A DNA stretch of 64,000 nt from an uncultured Arachnia sp. (lineage in GTDB: Bacteria; Actinomycetota; Actinomycetes; Propionibacteriales; Propionibacteriaceae): the NCBI GenBank assembly GCA_934636715.1, contig CAKUBE010000010.1:4146-68145 (forward strand), in the 5' to 3' direction. The notes below the pieces were generated by a model, which made no database searches, was not told the DNA's origin, and saw only the letters and a program-made list of their open reading frames with translations. How positions within the stretch are numbered: the first letter of the stretch is position 1; each line of letters begins with the position of its first letter. This document shows positions 35,683 to 43,830 of the stretch, one piece after another. Both the position numbers and the translations under genes were made by a program.

Positions 35683-36540
35683 GTGGGCCGCATCACCGTC
35701 AACCGCCCCGTCACCCGCTTCACCGTCGGCGACGACGCGGGCGTCACCCGCAGGCCGGACGCGCTCGTCGCCGAGGAGCCGCTGGAGATCCGTCTCGGCG
35801 GCACGCCCCTGGCCGTCACCATGCGGACGCCCGGCGACGACGTCCACCTCGCCCACGGCTTCCTGCTCACCGAGGGCGTCATCTCCGGCCCCGAGGACGT
35901 GCGGGCGGCGATGTACTGCGCGGGCTCCGTCATGGACGACGATTCGGGGCAGCAGCGCAACACCTACAACGTCCTCGAGCTGCGCCTCTCCGACGGCGTG
36001 GCCCCGCCCGTCGTGGACCCCACCCGGAACTTCTACACCACCTCATCGTGCGGGGTGTGCGGGAAGGCGAGCATCGAGGCCATCGAGCAGCAGACCCGGT
36101 GGCCGGTCGCCGCCGATGCGGTCCGCCTCGATCCCGAGGTCGTGGTGCGGCTCCCGGAGCTCCTGCGGGAGGGCCAGCGGGCGTTCGCGCGGACGGGTGG
36201 CCTCCACGCCGCGGGGCTTTTCACCGCCGACGGCACGCTGCTGCGCATCGCCGAGGACGTCGGACGCCACAACGCGGTCGACAAGGTCATCGGGTGGGCG
36301 CTCTTGAGTGGGCTCCTCCCCGCGAGGGGATGTGTGCTCGTCGTCTCCGGGCGCGCGAGCTTCGAGCTGACGCAGAAGGCGCTGATGGCCGGCATCCCCG
36401 CGTTGGCCGCGGTCTCCGCGCCGTCGTCGCTCGCGGTGGAACTGGCGGAGTCGGCGGGCATGACGCTGCTGGGCTTCGTCCGTTCCCCGTCGTTCAACGC
36501 CTATGCCGGCGCCGAGCGCCTGGGGGCGGAGCGGGGTTAA
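35683..36540 (+). CDS. fdhD: FdhD sulfurtransferase for formate dehydrogenase
   Basis: A 285-residue FdhD protein, which carries sulfur from a cysteine desulfurase to the molybdenum cofactor of formate dehydrogenases. The active CxxC is in SSCGVCGKASIE; other family parts are FLLTEGVI, FYTTSSCG, RTGGLHAAGLF, EDVGRHNAVDKVIGWAL, VVSGRASFELTQKA and the closing GFVRSPSFNAY. The GTG start comes directly after the oxidoreductase stop codon with no gap, so the pair is cotranscribed and the oxidoreductase is very likely its client. Confidence 0.93.
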   Translation: MGRITVNRPVTRFTVGDDAGVTRRPDALVAEEPLEIRLGGTPLAVTMRTPGDDVHLAHGFLLTEGVISGPEDVRAAMYCAGSVMDDDSGQQRNTYNVLELRLSDGVAPPVVDPTRNFYTTSSCGVCGKASIEAIEQQTRWPVAADAVRLDPEVVVRLPELLREGQRAFARTGGLHAAGLFTADGTLLRIAEDVGRHNAVDKVIGWALLSGLLPARGCVLVVSGRASFELTQKALMAGIPALAAVSAPSSLAVELAESAGMTLLGFVRSPSFNAYAGAERLGAERG

Positions 36541-36549
36541 GCGCGATCT

Positions 36550-37434
36550 CTACGTCGTGGGGCCGCCGAACATGATCTCGTCCCATGACGGGATCGAGGC
36601 GCGCTTCTTGCGTCCGCGCGGCTTCGGAGCGGGGGCGGGCTCGTCGGTCTCCACGAGCGCCTCCTGGGCAGGCTCGACGACCGGCTCGGGATCCGCGGCG
36701 ACGGGCTCCTCCGACGGCGCCGCCACCACCTCCGTGATCTCTTCCTCCTCGAACACGTCGGTCGTGGTCTCCAGGGCCGTGTCGGCGGGGGCGTCGTAGA
36801 TGCCGGTGTAGATGCGCACCGAGTCCTCGCTGATCCCGCTCAGCATGTCGTAGAGGCGGTCCAGCTGGGAGGTGTCCTCGTTGCCGTCGTGCATGAGGTC
36901 GGAGACGGGGACCTCGCCGCCCGGGGCCTCGGGGGTGGGCTCGGCGATCGCGCGGACCAGGGCGAGCTCGTCGTTGAGGTCGACGGTGTTCTCCTCCTCG
37001 GGGCGCGCGCCCACCTGCTCCTCGCCGATCATCCAGCGGGCGTCCGTGTTGTCGGCGACGGAGAACCGGCCCTTGGCGTCGAACACGAACTCGCCCTTGC
37101 GCTCCTCGATCTCGCTCGGCAGGGTGGCGACGACGCGCCACTTGAGGTTGTCCTGGCGCCACGCGTCCCAGGTGACCTGGTCGTCGTCGATGCCGCGGGC
37201 GCGCAGGCGCTGCGCGATGAGGTCGCCCAGTTTGCGATGGCTGCCCGTCTCGCCCCGGCGGCGGACGGTCGCGGTGCGCGCGGAGGCCGCGATGTGCTCG
37301 CGCTCGGCCATCACGGGGCCGGCGAAGGCCTCGACACGGGCGGCGTCGAGGCCGGACTCGCTCACGATGTCGGCGACGGACGCGCCCGAGCGGACGCGCG
37401 CCTGAATCTCCCGGGGAGAGAATGCGTTTTCCAT
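36550..37434 (-). CDS. sepH: SepH, septation protein
   Basis: A 294-residue SepH (DUF3071) protein, which binds and stimulates FtsZ assembly in actinobacterial cell division. Here the N-terminal part (to about residue 170) has an HTH-like segment, FSPREIQARVRSGASVADIVSESGLDAARVEAFAGP, spread over residues 5-40, and the conserved WDAWRQDNLKWRV. A low-complexity acidic linker follows, then a short conserved tail RKKRASIPSWDEIMFG that is typical of the family. It is divergent from the DUF4193 gene and converges with fdhD. Confidence 0.9.
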   Translation of the reverse strand: MENAFSPREIQARVRSGASVADIVSESGLDAARVEAFAGPVMAEREHIAASARTATVRRRGETGSHRKLGDLIAQRLRARGIDDDQVTWDAWRQDNLKWRVVATLPSEIEERKGEFVFDAKGRFSVADNTDARWMIGEEQVGARPEEENTVDLNDELALVRAIAEPTPEAPGGEVPVSDLMHDGNEDTSQLDRLYDMLSGISEDSVRIYTGIYDAPADTALETTTDVFEEEEITEVVAAPSEEPVAADPEPVVEPAQEALVETDEPAPAPKPRGRKKRASIPSWDEIMFGGPTT

Positions 37435-37555
37435 GGTTCCTCGTCCGTCGACCTAGAGCAGTTCGCGCCAAACTTACCAGCGCTGATGGGCGAGTCGTGG
37501 CACGCGCTTGACTCACCAGGCACAATGGGCGCCCGGGGGAGCGCGGCCCCGTGGG

Positions 37556-37570
37556 CATGTGGTACACATG
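37556..37570. promoter_or_regulatory. Palindrome upstream of DUF4193, possible operator
   Basis: CATGTG-GTA-CACATG is a 15-base interrupted palindrome in the 166-base gap between sepH and the DUF4193 gene, 30 bases before the DUF4193 start. No regulator is known to me for this motif. It could be chance, since an alternative in-frame ATG (37568) forms part of it. Confidence 0.3.
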
Positions 37571-37600
37571 TCGCTCCGCGGCGAGAAAGGAAGCGACCGG

Positions 37601-37897
37601 ATGGCAACCGATTACGATGCACCCCGCAAGTCCGAAGAGGAGATGAGCGAGGACTCCCTCGAGGAGTTGAAGTCGCGTCGCAACGACAAGAATTCGGGCA
37701 AGGTCGACGAGGACGAGGTCGAGGCGGCCGAGTCGTTCGAGCTGCCCGGCGCCGACCTCTCGCACGAGGAACTCACTGTCCGGGTGCTGCCCCGTCAGGC
37801 CAACGAGTTCACGTGCGCCTCATGCTTCCTCGTGAAGTCCATGTCCCAGCTTGCCGAGACGAAGGGCGACCTGAAGTACTGCGTCGACTGCGTCTAA
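37601..37897 (+). CDS. DUF4193 family protein
   Basis: A 98-residue acidic protein beginning MATDYDAPRKSEEEMSEDSLEEL and ending with FTCASCFLVKSMSQLA...YCVDCV, so two CxxC pairs likely to hold zinc. This is the DUF4193 family, nearly universal in actinobacteria and, from memory, next to the dut region in mycobacteria. Function is unknown. ATG 37601 has AAGGAAG nine bases upstream; an in-frame ATG at 37568 lacks one. Confidence 0.88.
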   Translation: MATDYDAPRKSEEEMSEDSLEELKSRRNDKNSGKVDEDEVEAAESFELPGADLSHEELTVRVLPRQANEFTCASCFLVKSMSQLAETKGDLKYCVDCV

Positions 37898-37901
37898 AAC
37901 C

Positions 37902-37993
37902 CCGCTCCTTGAGCCGTGCACCCGGCGCGAAGCCTCGCCGCGTGTCGCGCCGTGCTGAGCCGACGCGCGAGCGAAGCCACCGTCGTGTCGAAG
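37902..37993 (+). repeat. Intergenic REP-like repeat, two diverged units in tandem
   Basis: Unit one (37902-37951) reads CCGCTCCTTGAGCCG...GGCGCGAAGC...GTGTCGCGCC; unit two (37952-37993) reads GTGCTGAGCCGACG...GAGCGAAGCC...GTGTCGAAGT. Both carry the family order TTGAGCCG, GCGCGAAGC-like core, GTGTCGAA. They lie head to tail between the convergent DUF4193 and DUF4235 genes. No coding sequence is seen. Confidence 0.65.
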
Positions 37994-38004
37994 TAAAAGG
38001 TCGG

Positions 38005-38298
38005 TCAGATATCCAGCTTGTTGCGCAGCCGGCCCGGCGAGGCGTGATCGAAGTTCGCCATCCACCGCTTCGACATGAAGCGGTTCATGGCGAGTTGCGA
38101 GATGCCGACGCCGAGCCCGCTGGCGACGGCCCAGATGAGGGCCTGCGTGAGCGGGGTCTCGGGATCGTTCGGATCCGGCGGATTGTGGCCCGTCGACGCG
38201 ATCCACGCCTGTGTCACGAGCTTCTGCGCCACGATCGTCGTCGCCGCCCCGAGGAGGCCGGCGTAGACCTTCCACATCAGCTTCTCTGTCATCGCCAT
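38005..38298 (-). CDS. DUF4235 membrane protein
   Basis: A 97-residue protein starting MAMTEKLMWKVYAGLLG with two hydrophobic helices (about residues 10-30 and 55-75) separated by a short loop HNPPDPNDPETPLT. The segment KRWMANFDHASPG near the end is a family feature of DUF4235. It is probably an inner-membrane protein of unknown role. The ATG at 38298 has AAGGAAGGA upstream; another ATG two codons later is possible. Confidence 0.8.
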   Translation of the reverse strand: MAMTEKLMWKVYAGLLGAATTIVAQKLVTQAWIASTGHNPPDPNDPETPLTQALIWAVASGLGVGISQLAMNRFMSKRWMANFDHASPGRLRNKLDI

Positions 38299-38345
38299 GT
38301 CGGTCGGGTCCTTCCTTCGGTGAACCCCCATTATGCCCACGCCGA

Positions 38346-38357
38346 TAGGCTGAGCAC
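38346..38357 (+). promoter_or_regulatory. Probable leaderless promoter (-10 TAGGCT) of DUF3093-dut
   Basis: TAGGCT at 38346-38351, then six bases, then GTG at 38358. No Shine-Dalgarno sequence is present. This is one of the best examples of the TANNNT-N6-start layout in the window and would drive DUF3093, dut and DUF3710 together. Confidence 0.5.
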
Positions 38358-38804
38358 GTGACCTTCTCCGAACGACTGCATCTGCCGTGGTGGTGGTGGC
38401 TCGTCGGTCTGCTCTTCGTCGGCGGCGTCGCCATCGCCGTGCTCGCGTACGTCCCGCCCGCCGTCGGCATCACCACCTGTGTACTCGCCCTCGGCGGCGT
38501 GGCGGCGCTGCTGGCCAGTTACGGCAGCGCGGCCGTGGTCGTCGACGGCGCGGGGCTGCGGGCCGGCAGGAACAGCGTCGAGCCCGAGTACCTCGGCCCG
38601 GCCACCGCCTACGAGGGCGACGACGCCCGGCAGGCCCTCGGCCCCGGTGCCGACTCCCGCGCGTTCCTGTTCACGCGCCCCTTCCTCACCTCGGTCGTGC
38701 GCGTCGACCTCCACGACCCGGCGGATCCCCACCCCTACTGGCTGATCAGCACGCGGCGCCCCCGGGAGCTGGCCGCCGCGCTGGAGGAGGTCCGAACCAG
38801 ATGA
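38358..38804 (+). CDS. DUF3093 membrane protein
   Basis: A 148-residue protein with a tryptophan-rich start ([13 protein letters not shown]), two membrane helices in the first 55 residues, and a cytoplasmic or external domain containing AGLRAG and ending [17 protein letters not shown]. That pattern is DUF3093. Function is unknown. In actinobacteria it sits next to dut, as here, with which it shares a four-base ATGA overlap. Confidence 0.85.
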   Translation: MTFSERLHLPWWWWLVGLLFVGGVAIAVLAYVPPAVGITTCVLALGGVAALLASYGSAAVVVDGAGLRAGRNSVEPEYLGPATAYEGDDARQALGPGADSRAFLFTRPFLTSVVRVDLHDPADPHPYWLISTRRPRELAAALEEVRTR

Positions 38805-39259
38805 GACTGCCAACCGTCGCCGACGACGGCCACCTGCCGCGCTACGCCCGTCCGGGCGACGCCGGCGCAGACCTGATCGCCGCCGAGGATGTGTCCTTGG
38901 AGCCGGGGGACCGGAAGCTCGTCGGCACGGGCGTGCGGGTCGCGATCCCGGAGGGACACGTCGGCCTCGTCACCCCCCGCTCAGGGCTCGCGGCGCGCAC
39001 CGGGCTCAGCATCGTCAACGCCCCGGGGGTCATCGATTCGGGCTATCGGGGTGAGATCAAGGTGTGCCTGGTCAACCTCGATCCGGGGGTCCCGATCACG
39101 CTGTCCGCGGGCGACCGGGTCGCCCAGCTGGTGATCATGCCCTTCGTGACCGCCGAGTTCGTGCCCGTCGACGGCCTCGATGACACAGCTCGGGGCGCGG
39201 GTGGCTATGGTTCTACGGGCGGATTCGCCCGCCGAGATGAGGATGAGGGACCCCAGTGA
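38801..39259 (+). CDS. dut: dUTP diphosphatase
   Basis: A 152-residue trimeric dUTPase that splits dUTP to dUMP, keeping uracil out of DNA. All five motifs are present: [40 protein letters not shown], and the C-terminal arm [11 protein letters not shown]. The last codons extend into the next gene, whose GTG start overlaps by four bases. It belongs to the DUF3093-dut-DUF3710 operon. Confidence 0.96.
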   Translation: MRLPTVADDGHLPRYARPGDAGADLIAAEDVSLEPGDRKLVGTGVRVAIPEGHVGLVTPRSGLAARTGLSIVNAPGVIDSGYRGEIKVCLVNLDPGVPITLSAGDRVAQLVIMPFVTAEFVPVDGLDDTARGAGGYGSTGGFARRDEDEGPQ

Positions 39260-39963
39260 TTTTCGGACGCAAGCGCAAGACAGACGAGGCGCCGCAGGAG
39301 GCGGCGGTCGAGGAGACGCCGCTTCCTGTCGAGGAGCCTGCCGCCGACGACCCGTTGGCCGAGGCCGAGCGCCAGGCCGCCGAGTGGGACGCCGCCTTCG
39401 ACCGCGACGAGGGCCCGTTCGACATCTCCGAGGTGGATCTCGACGCCGATGAGGACGAGGTCACGCGGCTCGACTTCGGCGCGCTGGTGGCCACGCCGTT
39501 CCCCGGCATGCAGCTGCAGCTCCAGGTCAACCGCGAGACCAACAGTGTCCAGGCGATCATGGTGGGCGACGGCGACTCCGCGCTCGAGGTGGCGGTGTTC
39601 GCCGCGCCGGCGAAGTCGTCGATGGCCGCGGAGATCCGCGCCGACGTCATCCGCCAGACCCAGGCGCAGAAGGGCCGCGTCCAACTGGCGGAGGGCCCGT
39701 TCGGCGCCGAGCTGCGGCGCGCCGTGCCGGTGACGGACGCCGAGGGCAAGCAGGGCATGCACGTGTCGCGCACCTGGCTGGTGTCGGGGCCGGGCTGGCT
39801 GCTGCGCGGCGTCCTGCTGGGCAAGGCCACGTTCGAGCCGGACAACCGGGAGGCGCAGCTCGCGCTGTTCGAGTTCTTCAGCAACCTGGTGGTCCGCCGC
39901 GGCACCTCCCCCGCGGTGCCCGGCAGCGCGCTGCCCATGAGCGTCCCCGAGGCTGAGGCGTAA
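39256..39963 (+). CDS. DUF3710 protein
   Basis: A 235-residue protein that starts with a basic stretch ([11 protein letters not shown]), then a long acidic low-complexity segment (residues 12-60), then a globular domain with [22 protein letters not shown] and the closing [17 protein letters not shown]. This is DUF3710, an actinobacterial family usually found after dut. Function is unknown. It is followed after six bases by the OB-fold gene. Confidence 0.87.
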   Translation: MIFGRKRKTDEAPQEAAVEETPLPVEEPAADDPLAEAERQAAEWDAAFDRDEGPFDISEVDLDADEDEVTRLDFGALVATPFPGMQLQLQVNRETNSVQAIMVGDGDSALEVAVFAAPAKSSMAAEIRADVIRQTQAQKGRVQLAEGPFGAELRRAVPVTDAEGKQGMHVSRTWLVSGPGWLLRGVLLGKATFEPDNREAQLALFEFFSNLVVRRGTSPAVPGSALPMSVPEAEA

Positions 39964-39969
39964 GGGATC

Positions 39970-40323
39970 ATGCCCGAACCGTCGCTCGGCGAGCGGCTGA
40001 AGGGGTTCTTCGTTCCGCAGGAGGAACTGGAGGCCCGCGAGCTCCGCGAGCGGGCCACCGACGCCGGCGCCCAGACGCTGGCCTCCTGCGCGCCGCGCTC
40101 CCGCGTGACGCTGCGCGGCACCGTCGTGTCGGTGACCTCGGATGCGGAGAACGGCTGGCTCGAGGCGGAGCTCAACGACGGCAGCGGCACCGTGCGCCTG
40201 ATCTGGATGGGGCGCACCCGCATCGGCTGCCTGCTCCCCGGCCACGCCCTGCGGGTCTCCGGCCGCCTCGCCACCGATGCCGGCCGCCCGGTGATCTACA
40301 ACCCGGACTACGAGCTGCTGTAG
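39970..40323 (+). CDS. OB-fold nucleic acid-binding protein
   Basis: A 117-residue protein whose C-terminal 75 residues form an OB fold like that of RecG wedge or aspartyl-tRNA synthetase anticodon domains: RVTLRGTVVSVTS...WLEAELNDGSGTVRLIWMGR...GHALRVSGRLATDAGRPVIYNPDYELL. It likely binds single-stranded nucleic acid. Such a gene follows DUF3710 in many actinobacteria. It ends the operon; a DUF3159 gene that often follows is absent here, and the next gene runs the other way. Confidence 0.82.
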   Translation: MPEPSLGERLKGFFVPQEELEARELRERATDAGAQTLASCAPRSRVTLRGTVVSVTSDAENGWLEAELNDGSGTVRLIWMGRTRIGCLLPGHALRVSGRLATDAGRPVIYNPDYELL

Positions 40324-40367
40324 CCCTTCGACGCGGTCGTCCGGGCGCTGCGCGCCGGGGGACCGGC

Positions 40368-41048
40368 TCAGGGAGCGGAATTGTCCTCCGGTTCGTCGGC
40401 GAGCATCTCGGACAGCTCGTCCTCGGACTCGTGGGTGACGATGAACAGCAGTTCGTCGCCGCCCTCGAACGCGCGGTCGCGCTCGGGCGTGAGGGGGAGG
40501 CCATCGCGGATGATGGCCACGAGCACCGCGTCGCCGGGGAACGCGATGTCGCGCACCCGGACGCCGACCAGCCGCGACTCGTCCGGCAGCGTGAACTCCG
40601 ACAGGTTCGTCGTCGAGCGCTGGAACGTCATCAGCCGGACGAGGTCGCCGGTGGAGACGGCCTCCTCGACCAGCGCCGACAGCATGCGCGGCGTCGACAC
40701 CGACACGTCGACGCCCCACTGCGCGTCGAACATCCACTCGTTGCCCGGATGGTTCACCCGGCCGACGGTGCGCGGCACCCCGAACTCGGTCTTGGCCAGC
40801 AGCGAGAAGACGAGGTTCACCTTGTCGTCGCCGGTGGCGGCGATCGCGATGTCGTAGGTCTCGAGCTCCGCCTCCTCCAACGACTGCAGCTCACAGGCAT
40901 CCGCGAGGACCCACCCGGCGCCGGGGACCGAGTCGCCCTTGCTTGCCCGCGGATCGCGGTCGATCAACAGCACGATGTGCCCGTTGGCTATCAACTCGCG
41001 GGCGATCGAACGCCCGACGTTTCCTGCCCCGGCGATGGCAACGCGCAT
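40368..41048 (-). CDS. TrkA-family potassium uptake protein (second of pair)
   Basis: A 226-residue RCK protein: an N-terminal Rossmann NAD-binding domain (MRVAIAGAGNVGRSIARELI, then LLIDRD and ATGDDKVNLVFSLLAK) and a C-terminal TrkA-C domain (LPDESRLVGVRVRDIAFPGDAVLVAIIRDG). Such proteins gate Trk/Ktr-type potassium channels in response to nucleotides. The final 20 residues are acidic. It follows another TrkA gene by 15 bases, matching the ceoB-ceoC pair I recall from mycobacteria. No TrkH/KtrB channel gene is in the window. Confidence 0.9.
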   Translation of the reverse strand: MRVAIAGAGNVGRSIARELIANGHIVLLIDRDPRASKGDSVPGAGWVLADACELQSLEEAELETYDIAIAATGDDKVNLVFSLLAKTEFGVPRTVGRVNHPGNEWMFDAQWGVDVSVSTPRMLSALVEEAVSTGDLVRLMTFQRSTTNLSEFTLPDESRLVGVRVRDIAFPGDAVLVAIIRDGLPLTPERDRAFEGGDELLFIVTHESEDELSEMLADEPEDNSAP

Positions 41049-41063
41049 CGAGGTACCTTCCGG

Positions 41064-41726
41064 TCAGGCCCTGGCGGGCGGGTAGGCGAAGAGGGACTCG
41101 AGCTCGTCGGTGCGCTCCGTCGTGCACGCGACGTAGATGAGGTCGCCGTCCTGGTAGATGGTGTCGCGGTCGGGGACGATGCCCCGGCCGACGCGCAGCA
41201 CGAACGGGATGGGGCAGTCCGCGGCCCGCGACAGGTCCCGGATCCGGCGGCCCACCCAGCCGCTGTGCACGTGCACCTGGAGCAGGCGCGCGTCGCCGGT
41301 GGGGTCGCGCCACACCGGCATGCTGCCCTCCGGCAGCAGCCGCCGCAACACCTCGAGCACCGTCCACTTCACGGTGGCGACGGTGGGGATGCCGAGGCGC
41401 TCGTAGACGGCGGCGCGGCCCTGATCGTAGATGCGGGCGACGACGTTCTCGACGCGGTAGATCTCGCGCACGACGCGCGCGGCGAGGATGTTGGAGTTGT
41501 CGCCAGAGCTGACCGCGGCGAAGCCCCCGGCCTTGCGGATGCCCGCCGCCTCGAGGACCTCGCGGTCGAAGCCGACGCCCTCGACGGTGACGCCCTTGAA
41601 GTCGTCGCCGAGGCGCCGGAACGCCTCGGCGTTCGAGTCGATGACGGCGACGCTGTGGCCCCGCTTCTCGAGGCCCGTCGCGAGCATGGCGCCGACGCGC
41701 CCGCAGCCCATGATGACGATGTGCAC
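41064..41726 (-). CDS. TrkA-family potassium uptake protein (first of pair)
   Basis: A 220-residue RCK protein with GCGRVGAMLATGLEKRGHSVAVID for NAD binding, VSSGDNSNILAARVVRE, and a TrkA-C domain (RRIRDLSRAADCPIPFVLRVGRGIVPD). The GTG at 41726 is chosen because AAGGAGG lies seven bases upstream and it gives the family start VHIVIMGCGRVG. It is divergent from the APC permease gene and precedes its paralog by 15 bases, so the two probably form a heteromeric or sequential gating pair. Confidence 0.9.
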   Translation of the reverse strand: MHIVIMGCGRVGAMLATGLEKRGHSVAVIDSNAEAFRRLGDDFKGVTVEGVGFDREVLEAAGIRKAGGFAAVSSGDNSNILAARVVREIYRVENVVARIYDQGRAAVYERLGIPTVATVKWTVLEVLRRLLPEGSMPVWRDPTGDARLLQVHVHSGWVGRRIRDLSRAADCPIPFVLRVGRGIVPDRDTIYQDGDLIYVACTTERTDELESLFAYPPARA

Positions 41727-41767
41727 CGTGGCCCTCCTTGGTGGTTGAGGCGAACATAGCACTGGTC

Positions 41768-41779
41768 TACCGTGGGCCC
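41768..41779 (+). promoter_or_regulatory. Possible leaderless promoter of the APC permease gene
   Basis: TACCGT at 41768-41773 is followed by six bases and GTG at 41780. No good Shine-Dalgarno sequence is present. The 53 bases between the divergent trkA and permease starts must hold both promoters. Confidence 0.35.
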
Positions 41780-43774
41780 GTGAACGTGTACTCCGGGCTC
41801 AAGCGCCTGCTCGTCGGCCGCCGCCTGGCCAACACCCAGCTGGGCGAGACGCTGCTGCGAAAGCGGATCGCGCTGCCCGTGTTCGCGTCGGACGCGCTCA
41901 GCTCGGTCGCCTACGCGCCGGACGAGATCCTGATCACGCTGTCGCTCGCGGGAATGGCCGGATTCCTGTTCTCGTGGGAGATCGGCCTCGCCGTGGCCGT
42001 CGTGGTCGGCGTGGTCGTGATGTCGTATCGGCAGACGGTGTACGCCTACCCGAACGGCGGCGGCGACTACGAGGTGGCGAAGGTCAACCTCGGCCGCCAT
42101 GCGGGCCTCACCGTCGGCTCCGCCCTGCTCGTCGACTACGTGCTGACGGTCGCGGTCTCCGTGTCCGCGGGCGTGTTCAACGCCAAGGCCATGCTGCCGT
42201 TCCTCGACGGCCACGAGGCCTGGGCCGCCGTCGGGGTCATCGCACTCCTGACCATCGTGAACCTGCGCGGCGTACGAGAGTCCGGCGGCCTTTTCGCCAT
42301 CCCCACCTACGTGTTCATGTTCTCCATGCTGGCGATGATCGTCATCGGCCTCTTCCGCATCCTGGTGCTGAACCAGGAGCTGCTGAGCGAGACCGCGTCA
42401 CTGACGGTCGTGCGACCCGACGGCGCGGAGGACATCGCCGGCTGGGCCCTCATCGCCATCCTGGCCCGCGCGTTCTCGTCAGGCTGCGCGGCCCTCACCG
42501 GCGTCGAGGCGATCAGCAACGGCGTGCCCGCCTTCCGCCCGCCGAAGAGCCGCAACGCCTCGCGCGTGCTGGCGCTGCTGGGCGTGATCGCCATCACGAT
42601 GCTGATCGGCATCCTCGCGCTGACGAAACTCACCCAGGTGCGGCTGATCGACGAGCTCACCGGCACGCACTACATCGACGCCGCCGGCAACACCATCCAC
42701 TCCGCCGCCACCACCGTCGTCGGCCAGTTGGCACGCGTCGTGTTCTCGGACTGGTTCTCGCTGGGCTTCTACGTGGTGGTCACGGCCACGATGCTCATCC
42801 TGTTCCTGGCCGCCAACACCGCGTTCAACGGCTTCCCCTCGCTGGCCTCGATCCTCGCGAAGGACGGCTACATGCCGCGCCAGCTCCACACCCGCGGCGA
42901 CCGGCTCGCGTTCTCCAACGGCATCCTGATGCTGTCGGTCACCGCGATCGCGCTGGTGCTGATCTTCAACGCGTCGGTCACCGCGCTCATCCAGCTCTAC
43001 GTCGTCGGCGTGTTCATCTCGTTCACGCTCGGCCAGATGGGCATGGTGCAGCACTGGACCACGGCGCTGAAGACCGAGGGCGAGCCCGCGGTCAGGAAGC
43101 GGATGCAGCGCTCGCGCGTGATCAATCTCGTCGGCTCGTCGCTCACGGGCGTGGTGCTGCTGGTCGTGCTGGTGTCGAAGTTCACCCACGGCGCCTACCT
43201 CGCGCTGGTGGCGATGGGCGTCATGTTCGCCCTCATGCTCGCGATCTCCAATCACTACGCCGCCGTCGAGCGGGAGGTCGCGCTGACCACCGACTCCGAC
43301 CGTGCGCTGCCCAGCCGCGTGCGCGCCGTGATCCTCGTGCAGCGCGTGAACCTGCCGACGGCCAAGGCCATCGCGTTCGCTCAGGCGACCCGCCCGACGG
43401 TCATCACCGCGGTCGCCGTCGCCATCGACGACGAGCAGGTGGAGCAGATCCTCGACGAGTGGGAGGCGGAGGACTTCGGCCTGCCGCTGAAGGTCATCGC
43501 CGCGCCGTACCGAGAGATCACGGGGCCGTTCATCAAGTTCGTCAGCGAGCTGCGCACGGAGAACCCGCGCGACGTCGTCAGCGTCTACATCCCCGAGTAC
43601 GTCGTCGGTCACTGGTGGGAGCACCTGCTGCACAATCAGACGGCGCTGCTGATCCGCACCCGCCTGCACTTCATGCAGGGCGTGATGGTGACGTCGGTTC
43701 CCTACCAGCTGCGCAGCTCGGGCAAGGGCGAGCGGCGCGTGCAGAAGGCGGCGGTGAACAAGGTGCGCCGGTGA
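41780..43774 (+). CDS. APC-superfamily permease with C-terminal cytoplasmic domain
   Basis: A 664-residue membrane protein with about 12 helices in the first 480 residues, followed by a soluble domain of about 170 residues. Typical parts are FASDALSSVAYAPDEILITL, PNGGGDYEVAKVNLG, SSGCAALTGVEAISNGVPAFRPP and FLAANTAFNGFPSLASILAKDGYMPRQL. From memory this is the Rv2690c-like group, close to KimA-type potassium importers; its position opposite two TrkA/RCK genes agrees with potassium transport. An amino acid substrate remains possible. The GTG at 41780 is preferred; upstream in-frame codons overlap the divergent trkA leader. It ends with GTGA, overlapping a possible start of the methyltransferase gene. 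Confidence 0.85.
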   Translation: MNVYSGLKRLLVGRRLANTQLGETLLRKRIALPVFASDALSSVAYAPDEILITLSLAGMAGFLFSWEIGLAVAVVVGVVVMSYRQTVYAYPNGGGDYEVAKVNLGRHAGLTVGSALLVDYVLTVAVSVSAGVFNAKAMLPFLDGHEAWAAVGVIALLTIVNLRGVRESGGLFAIPTYVFMFSMLAMIVIGLFRILVLNQELLSETASLTVVRPDGAEDIAGWALIAILARAFSSGCAALTGVEAISNGVPAFRPPKSRNASRVLALLGVIAITMLIGILALTKLTQVRLIDELTGTHYIDAAGNTIHSAATTVVGQLARVVFSDWFSLGFYVVVTATMLILFLAANTAFNGFPSLASILAKDGYMPRQLHTRGDRLAFSNGILMLSVTAIALVLIFNASVTALIQLYVVGVFISFTLGQMGMVQHWTTALKTEGEPAVRKRMQRSRVINLVGSSLTGVVLLVVLVSKFTHGAYLALVAMGVMFALMLAISNHYAAVEREVALTTDSDRALPSRVRAVILVQRVNLPTAKAIAFAQATRPTVITAVAVAIDDEQVEQILDEWEAEDFGLPLKVIAAPYREITGPFIKFVSELRTENPRDVVSVYIPEYVVGHWWEHLLHNQTALLIRTRLHFMQGVMVTSVPYQLRSSGKGERRVQKAAVNKVRR

Positions 43775-43777
43775 ACA

Positions 43778-43826
43778 ACCGCTCGTTGAGCCGGGCCCCG
43801 CGCGAAGCGCCGACCCGTGTCGAAAC
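43778..43826 (+). repeat. Intergenic REP-like repeat, single unit at a gene start
   Basis: The unit reads ACCGCTCGTTGAGCCGG, then CCCCGCGCGAAGCGCCG, then GTGTCGAAAC. The GCGC-GAA-GCGC core can fold into a short hairpin inside the outer CGGG...CCCG pairing. It fills the space between the APC permease stop (43774) and the ATG (43831) of the methyltransferase, and is open in the methyltransferase frame. Confidence 0.75.
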
Positions 43827-43830
43827 GACT

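Noticed and set aside
37501..37600. TTGACT at 37509 as -35 box of the DUF4193 gene
   Set aside because: No acceptable -10 hexamer lies 16-18 bases downstream, so I did not call a promoter.
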